A stretch of 64,000 nt of DNA from Bryobacterales bacterium F-183 (GTDB taxonomy: Bacteria; Acidobacteriota; Terriglobia; Bryobacterales; Bryobacteraceae), in the NCBI GenBank assembly GCA_016865505.2, contig AP025252.1:2170001-2234000 (forward strand), read 5' to 3'. The notes beneath the pieces were generated by a model. The model did no database searches. It had not been told where the DNA came from and saw nothing but the letters and a program-made list of their open reading frames with translations. The position numbers and the translations under genes were made by a program. Shown here piece after piece: positions 60,889 through 64,000 of this stretch. Each line of letters opens with the position of its first letter. The stretch's first letter is position 1.

Positions 60889-62265
60889 ATGGGAGACCTC
60901 AAATTCCTGTTGCAGGATGAAAACATAATGGGAACCCGCATCAAGGTCATCGGCGTAGGCGGTGGCGGTTCGAATGCGGTGACCCGAATGATGAACGAAG
61001 GCGTTTCTGGCGTGGAGTTCTACGTCATGAATACGGACGTTCAGGCACTGAACGCCTCGCCTTGTCCGAATAAGATTGTCATCGGCTCCAAGCTCACCAA
61101 CGGGCTCGGCGCTGGGTCCGACCCTGCCATTGGCCGTCAGGCTGCGGTGGAAGATACAGAGAAAATCATTGAGGTTTTGGACGGTGCGGATATGGTGTTT
61201 GTCACCGCTGGCCTCGGCGGCGGCACTGGCACCGGCGCTGCGCCCGTTGTCGCGTCGCTCGCCAAAGAGATGAACGCGCTCACCGTTGCAGTCGTCACCA
61301 AGCCCTTCGCGTTTGAAGGTCCAAAGCGCATGAAAGCCGCGGTACGCGGCCTTTCGGACCTTGCACAGACGGTCGACACCGTGGTCACCATCCCCAACGA
61401 TCGTCTGCTGGAACTCGTACCCAAGGGCACCAGCTTTTTCGAAGCCTTCCGTATTGCGGACGATGTGCTGCGCCAGGCCGTACAAGGCATCTCGGACATC
61501 ATCACCACGCCGGGCATCATCAATCGCGACTTCTCGGATATCCGTGCCATCATGCTCGGCATGGGCCACGCCATGATGGGCACAGCGCTTGCCAAAGGCA
61601 CCGGTGGACCCGTCGAAGCGGCCCGTATCGCCATCAGCTCGCCTCTGCTCGAAGAAGGCGGTGTACGTGGTGCGCGAGGTCTGCTCATCAACATCATGGC
61701 ATCCGGCAATCTCAGCCTGCACGACGTGAACGAGGCCTGCTCGCTGATCCGTACCGCGACAGCCAACGAGGATGTGCAGGTCAACTTCGGCGTCGTCATG
61801 AACGAGAATCTGGGCGACGAAGTAAAGATGACCGTTATCGCGACGGGCTTTGAGCGCGACGGGATTCCAATCCCCGAGCGTCCACAGCAGAACGCGTTTG
61901 CTGCCGCTGTCGGCTCAGCGCCAAGCGTTCCATTTTTGAGTGCGCCTCCGCCGCAAGTGAACCCGCCGTCGTACTACTCGGGTCCGGCTGCGTCCATCCC
62001 CGAAGCGGACCAATCGGAGCAGCAGATGGAGTCGATCGACGAAGAGATCGAGCATCTGTTCCAGGAGCCGTCGCCGGTTCCGGCACACGCCGAAGCACCT
62101 CGTGCGATGCATGCGACGCCGGTGCCCGGTTCACACTACGTGCCCTCGGCTCCGCCTCCGCCCCCGCCAGCACCCGCAGCAACGGCACAGCCCGCCGAGG
62201 ACTCCTACAACAGCGACCTCGACATTCCAGCCTTCCTGCGCCGCGGCAAGCGGATGTTCCAGTAA
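60889..62265 (+). CDS. ftsZ: cell division GTPase FtsZ
   Basis: 458 residues; CTGGAGG ribosome-binding site before the ATG. GTP-binding '[17 protein letters not shown]', tubulin signature GGGTGTG at 110-116, T7 loop '[16 protein letters not shown]'-adjacent part and '[25 protein letters not shown]'. A linker of about 100 residues (Pro, Ala, Glu-rich) leads to the C-terminal peptide '[13 protein letters not shown]', which binds FtsA and others. It polymerises into the Z ring. Last gene of the dcw cluster. Confidence 0.97.
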   Translation: MGDLKFLLQDENIMGTRIKVIGVGGGGSNAVTRMMNEGVSGVEFYVMNTDVQALNASPCPNKIVIGSKLTNGLGAGSDPAIGRQAAVEDTEKIIEVLDGADMVFVTAGLGGGTGTGAAPVVASLAKEMNALTVAVVTKPFAFEGPKRMKAAVRGLSDLAQTVDTVVTIPNDRLLELVPKGTSFFEAFRIADDVLRQAVQGISDIITTPGIINRDFSDIRAIMLGMGHAMMGTALAKGTGGPVEAARIAISSPLLEEGGVRGARGLLINIMASGNLSLHDVNEACSLIRTATANEDVQVNFGVVMNENLGDEVKMTVIATGFERDGIPIPERPQQNAFAAAVGSAPSVPFLSAPPPQVNPPSYYSGPAASIPEADQSEQQMESIDEEIEHLFQEPSPVPAHAEAPRAMHATPVPGSHYVPSAPPPPPPAPAATAQPAEDSYNSDLDIPAFLRRGKRMFQ

Positions 62266-62279
62266 CCTAGGCATCCAGC

Positions 62280-62738
62280 ATGCCTTTCGATGAGGCGCCG
62301 GTTCTCGTGATTGCAGTGGGCTTACCTGGCTCGGGTAAGTCCACCTACTTCGCGCAGATCGGCGCCAATCCTGTCTCTACGGACGCAATTCGCCTCCAAC
62401 TCGCCGACGACGCAACTGATCAAACCATCCACAGCGCAGTCTTCGCCACCGTGCGTTATCTGGCGATGCAGCGCGTGCTTTTGCACCGCCCGATCACGTA
62501 CATCGACGCCACGAACCTCACCGTCGCCAACCGTAAACAGTTCTTTGATTGGGCCACCGAATGGGGTTGCGCGATCGAAGCCCTGTACTTCGACACGCCG
62601 CTCGAAGTCTGCCTCGCGCGCAATGCTGCGCGCAGCCGTGTCGTACCCGAAGACGCAATCCTCCGCATGTCGCAGATCCTGGTCCCGCCGACAGAAGCCG
62701 AAGGATTTCGTCGAGTCACTGTGGTGCGGCCGTCGTGA
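62280..62738 (+). CDS. P-loop kinase-like protein (AAA_33 family)
   Basis: 152 residues, the size of small nucleic-acid or metabolite kinases. P-loop 'AVGLPGSGKSTYF', then 'VSTDAIRLQLADDATDQ', 'ITYIDATNLTVANRKQFFDWA' (Walker-B like) and a basic 'ARNAARSRVVPEDAILRMSQ' near the end. This pattern is that of the T4 polynucleotide kinase-like/ZT-kinase group. Substrate unknown. It begins 14 bases after ftsZ and its stop overlaps the GtrA gene (GTGA). Confidence 0.8.
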   Translation: MPFDEAPVLVIAVGLPGSGKSTYFAQIGANPVSTDAIRLQLADDATDQTIHSAVFATVRYLAMQRVLLHRPITYIDATNLTVANRKQFFDWATEWGCAIEALYFDTPLEVCLARNAARSRVVPEDAILRMSQILVPPTEAEGFRRVTVVRPS

Positions 62739-63109
62739 TCGCCGTCCGATTCGCCATCGTTTATCTCATCACCGCGATCCTCGACTATTCGGCGTTCTGG
62801 CTCGCGCTACAGGCTGGCGCACCGATCCTGCTGGCACAAGTCGCCGGTCGCGTTGCTTCCGTACCCTTCAATTACCTCGCCGTACGATCCAAGGTCTTCG
62901 CCTCACAGGTGCGGCATCAAGTGGCCGGACCCAAGTTCGCACTCCTGTACGCCGCCGCCTTCTTCGCGTCCTGGGGACTCATTGAATGGTGGAAGGATCT
63001 CATGCCGTTCCAGAAGCCACAACTGCGCATTATCGCCGCCAAGATGCTGGCCGAAGGCGGCATTCTCACCATCAAGTTCTTCATCCAGCGTTACTTCATC
63101 TTTCGCTGA
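62735..63109 (+). CDS. GtrA family membrane protein
   Basis: 124 residues, GTG start overlapping the preceding stop codon by 4 bases. Four hydrophobic segments: about 3-22, 28-48 ('VAGRVASVPFNYLAVRSKVF'), 65-83 and 95-115. 'FNYLAVRSKVF' and 'IIAAKMLAEGGILTIKFFIQRYFIFR' are GtrA signatures. GtrA-like proteins move polyprenyl-linked sugars across the membrane in surface polysaccharide synthesis. Start GTG is chosen because it gives the first helix; a longer frame upstream is a shadow of the kinase gene. Confidence 0.85.
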   Translation: MIAVRFAIVYLITAILDYSAFWLALQAGAPILLAQVAGRVASVPFNYLAVRSKVFASQVRHQVAGPKFALLYAAAFFASWGLIEWWKDLMPFQKPQLRIIAAKMLAEGGILTIKFFIQRYFIFR

Positions 63110-63134
63110 GTGCGCCTCGTTACAATTGAGATAT

Positions 63135-63848
63135 ATGAAGTGGTGCGTAGCGGCGGCCTGCTTTGCCGCCGTTTCGTTTTGCGCAAACGCAGGCGACGTT
63201 TCCAAAACTACGATTGTCGGTTTACTCGGCGGCTTTGAAAAAGCCCACGACCCCCATCGCGGCGTTCGCAAATTGATCCTGAAACTGCAGGACACCGCTG
63301 GCGTGGATGCGGAAAGCTTCAGCAATCATAAACCCCGCCAGGCCATGCGTTACATCCTCCAGTCGCTCGACGCGAACCACGACGGCAAACTCGATGGAAC
63401 CGAAAAGACCAACGCGCGCGTCATCCTGTTCGGACAGAGTCTGGGCGGTTCTCGGGTCGTAGCTTTGGCGCGCGGCCTGCGGAAAAAAGGAATCCCGGTG
63501 TTGCTGACAGTGCAAATCGATAGCGTAGGCCTGCGCGACGGCCGCATTCCGGACAACGTGCGCAGTGCCGCCAACTTCTATCAGAAAGAGATCCTCACCT
63601 TCCGCGGCGAAGATGAGATCCGCGCCACCGACCCCGCCAAGACCACGATCCTGCTCAACCAGCGATTCTTCTATCCGCCGTTGCTGCCGTCGTATTCGAA
63701 GCCGGAAAGCTGGGCCCGCCGCAAACTCGGCGGCGCTCACGCCAAGCTGGAAGCCGACCCCATCTTGTGGGCGGAAGTCGAGATGTTGATTCGGGGTGCA
63801 ATGGGGGAAAGCATTCTGTTCAGCGGCAAAAAAGGAATCATCGAATAA
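63135..63848 (+). CDS. secreted lipase-like protein with an EF-hand loop
   Basis: 237 residues; signal peptide MKWCVAAACFAAVSFCANA. A complete EF-hand calcium loop is at D79-E90 (DANHDGKLDGTE: Asp1, Asn3, Asp5, Asp9, Glu12). The nucleophile-type motif 'VILFGQSLGGSRVVALARGL' (Ser102) follows 12 residues later, then 'VLLTVQIDSVGLRDG' (possible acid) and 'LGGAHAKLEADPILW' (possible His). An alpha/beta hydrolase with a calcium loop just before the nucleophile elbow is suggested; its family is not known to me. The next gene begins on the last base of its stop codon (TAATG). Confidence 0.65.
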   Translation: MKWCVAAACFAAVSFCANAGDVSKTTIVGLLGGFEKAHDPHRGVRKLILKLQDTAGVDAESFSNHKPRQAMRYILQSLDANHDGKLDGTEKTNARVILFGQSLGGSRVVALARGLRKKGIPVLLTVQIDSVGLRDGRIPDNVRSAANFYQKEILTFRGEDEIRATDPAKTTILLNQRFFYPPLLPSYSKPESWARRKLGGAHAKLEADPILWAEVEMLIRGAMGESILFSGKKGIIE

Positions 63849-64000
63849 TGAACCACACCCGTTCCGCCAGAGTCGTTCTCGTTGCCGCAGTCCTCGCCGC
63901 GGCAGCATTCTCCCAGGAGTTCACTTTGGATGGCACCAAGGTCTGGCTCGACACGGGCATTGACCTCAAGGCCGGCGACACCGTACGTCTCACTGGCACC
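63848..64000 (+). CDS. secreted lectin-like protein, 3' end cut by window
   Basis: Only 51 residues are visible. A signal peptide (MNHTRSARVVLVAAVLAAAAFS) is followed by 'TKVWLDTGIDLKAGDTVRLTGT'. The 'TGIDLKAGDTVRLTGTG' opening resembles LecA (PA-IL)-like sugar-binding domains found in secreted proteins. The start overlaps the stop of the hydrolase gene (TAATG), so the two are co-translated. The rest of the gene lies outside the window, so the family call is tentative. Confidence 0.55.
   Translation, partial: MNHTRSARVVLVAAVLAAAAFSQEFTLDGTKVWLDTGIDLKAGDTVRLTGT

Noticed and set aside
1-64000. tRNA, rRNA, riboswitch, prophage or intact IS elements
   Set aside because: None was recognised on reading both strands: no transposase with both domains, no terminal inverted repeats, no cloverleaf pattern or conserved riboswitch core. 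A tRNAscan and Rfam search would be decisive.

Overview
The window is a 64 kb piece of a high-GC, diderm bacterial chromosome, most probably an Acidobacteriota member of the Bryobacterales/Solibacter type. That placement is an inference from content: Tat-exported proteins, a PEP-CTERM surface protein, paired S9 peptidases, sulfatase and sialidase-like enzymes, a bacillithiol gene (bshC), a frataxin gene and a collagen-like surface protein. LptE and an AsmA-type protein indicate an outer membrane; a DAP-type MurE indicates meso-diaminopimelate peptidoglycan. No rRNA, tRNA, CRISPR array, intact insertion sequence or prophage was recognised, and no stretch over 300 bases lacks a gene.

Layout. 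1-4.3 kb: the end of an AsmA-like gene, a single-domain response regulator and a stress/envelope group (CsbD, SYLF, BON, DUF1328, a secreted unknown). 4.4-11 kb: DUF72, a DUF433/DUF5615 toxin-antitoxin pair, secreted unknowns, a D-2-hydroxyacid dehydrogenase followed at once by a PLP ammonia-lyase/racemase. 11-24.4 kb: a PEP-CTERM thioester-domain protein, a TIM-barrel isomerase, a PLP decarboxylase, a thioredoxin-like protein, a Ser/Thr kinase, a HEAT-repeat protein, two adjacent S9 peptidases, a DegT aminotransferase, a BclA-like collagen protein and an esterase. 24.4-32.7 kb: bshC divergent from cyaY-hemW; a lytic transglycosylase, a nucleoside hydrolase, a small zincin, a parvulin and a phosphoesterase. 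32.7-39.3 kb: a tightly packed plus-strand operon of FAD oxidase, sulfatase, sialidase-like protein, hydrolase and ModA. 39.3-43.7 kb: a minus-strand housekeeping operon psd-pssA-asd-like-lptE-holA-hpf. 43.8-45.3 kb: a universal stress protein and inorganic pyrophosphatase.

45.4-62.3 kb is the division and cell wall (dcw) cluster: mraZ-rsmH-ftsL-(unknown)-ftsI-murE-murF-mraY-murD-ftsW-murG-murC-ftsQ-ftsA-ftsZ, all on the plus strand with overlaps or short gaps. The Mur enzymes, MraY and MurG build lipid II, FtsW/FtsI polymerise septal wall, FtsQ/FtsL bridge the periplasm, and FtsA/FtsZ form the ring. murB and ddl are not in their common places between murC and ftsQ. A P-loop kinase-like protein, a GtrA protein, a secreted hydrolase with an EF-hand loop, and the start of a lectin-like gene close the window.

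The most unusual item is the 130-residue gene at 47521-47913 between ftsL and ftsI. It resembles the N-terminal RuvC-like (DEDD) domain of IS110-family transposases but has lost catalytic acids, which suggests a domesticated transposase domain inside the division cluster. Others worth attention: a cysteine-free aspartate-semialdehyde-dehydrogenase paralogue in a phospholipid/LPS operon, a thioester domain joined to a PEP-CTERM anchor, three MraZ-like boxes at exact 10-bp spacing at mraZ, and a change in GC skew across the window.
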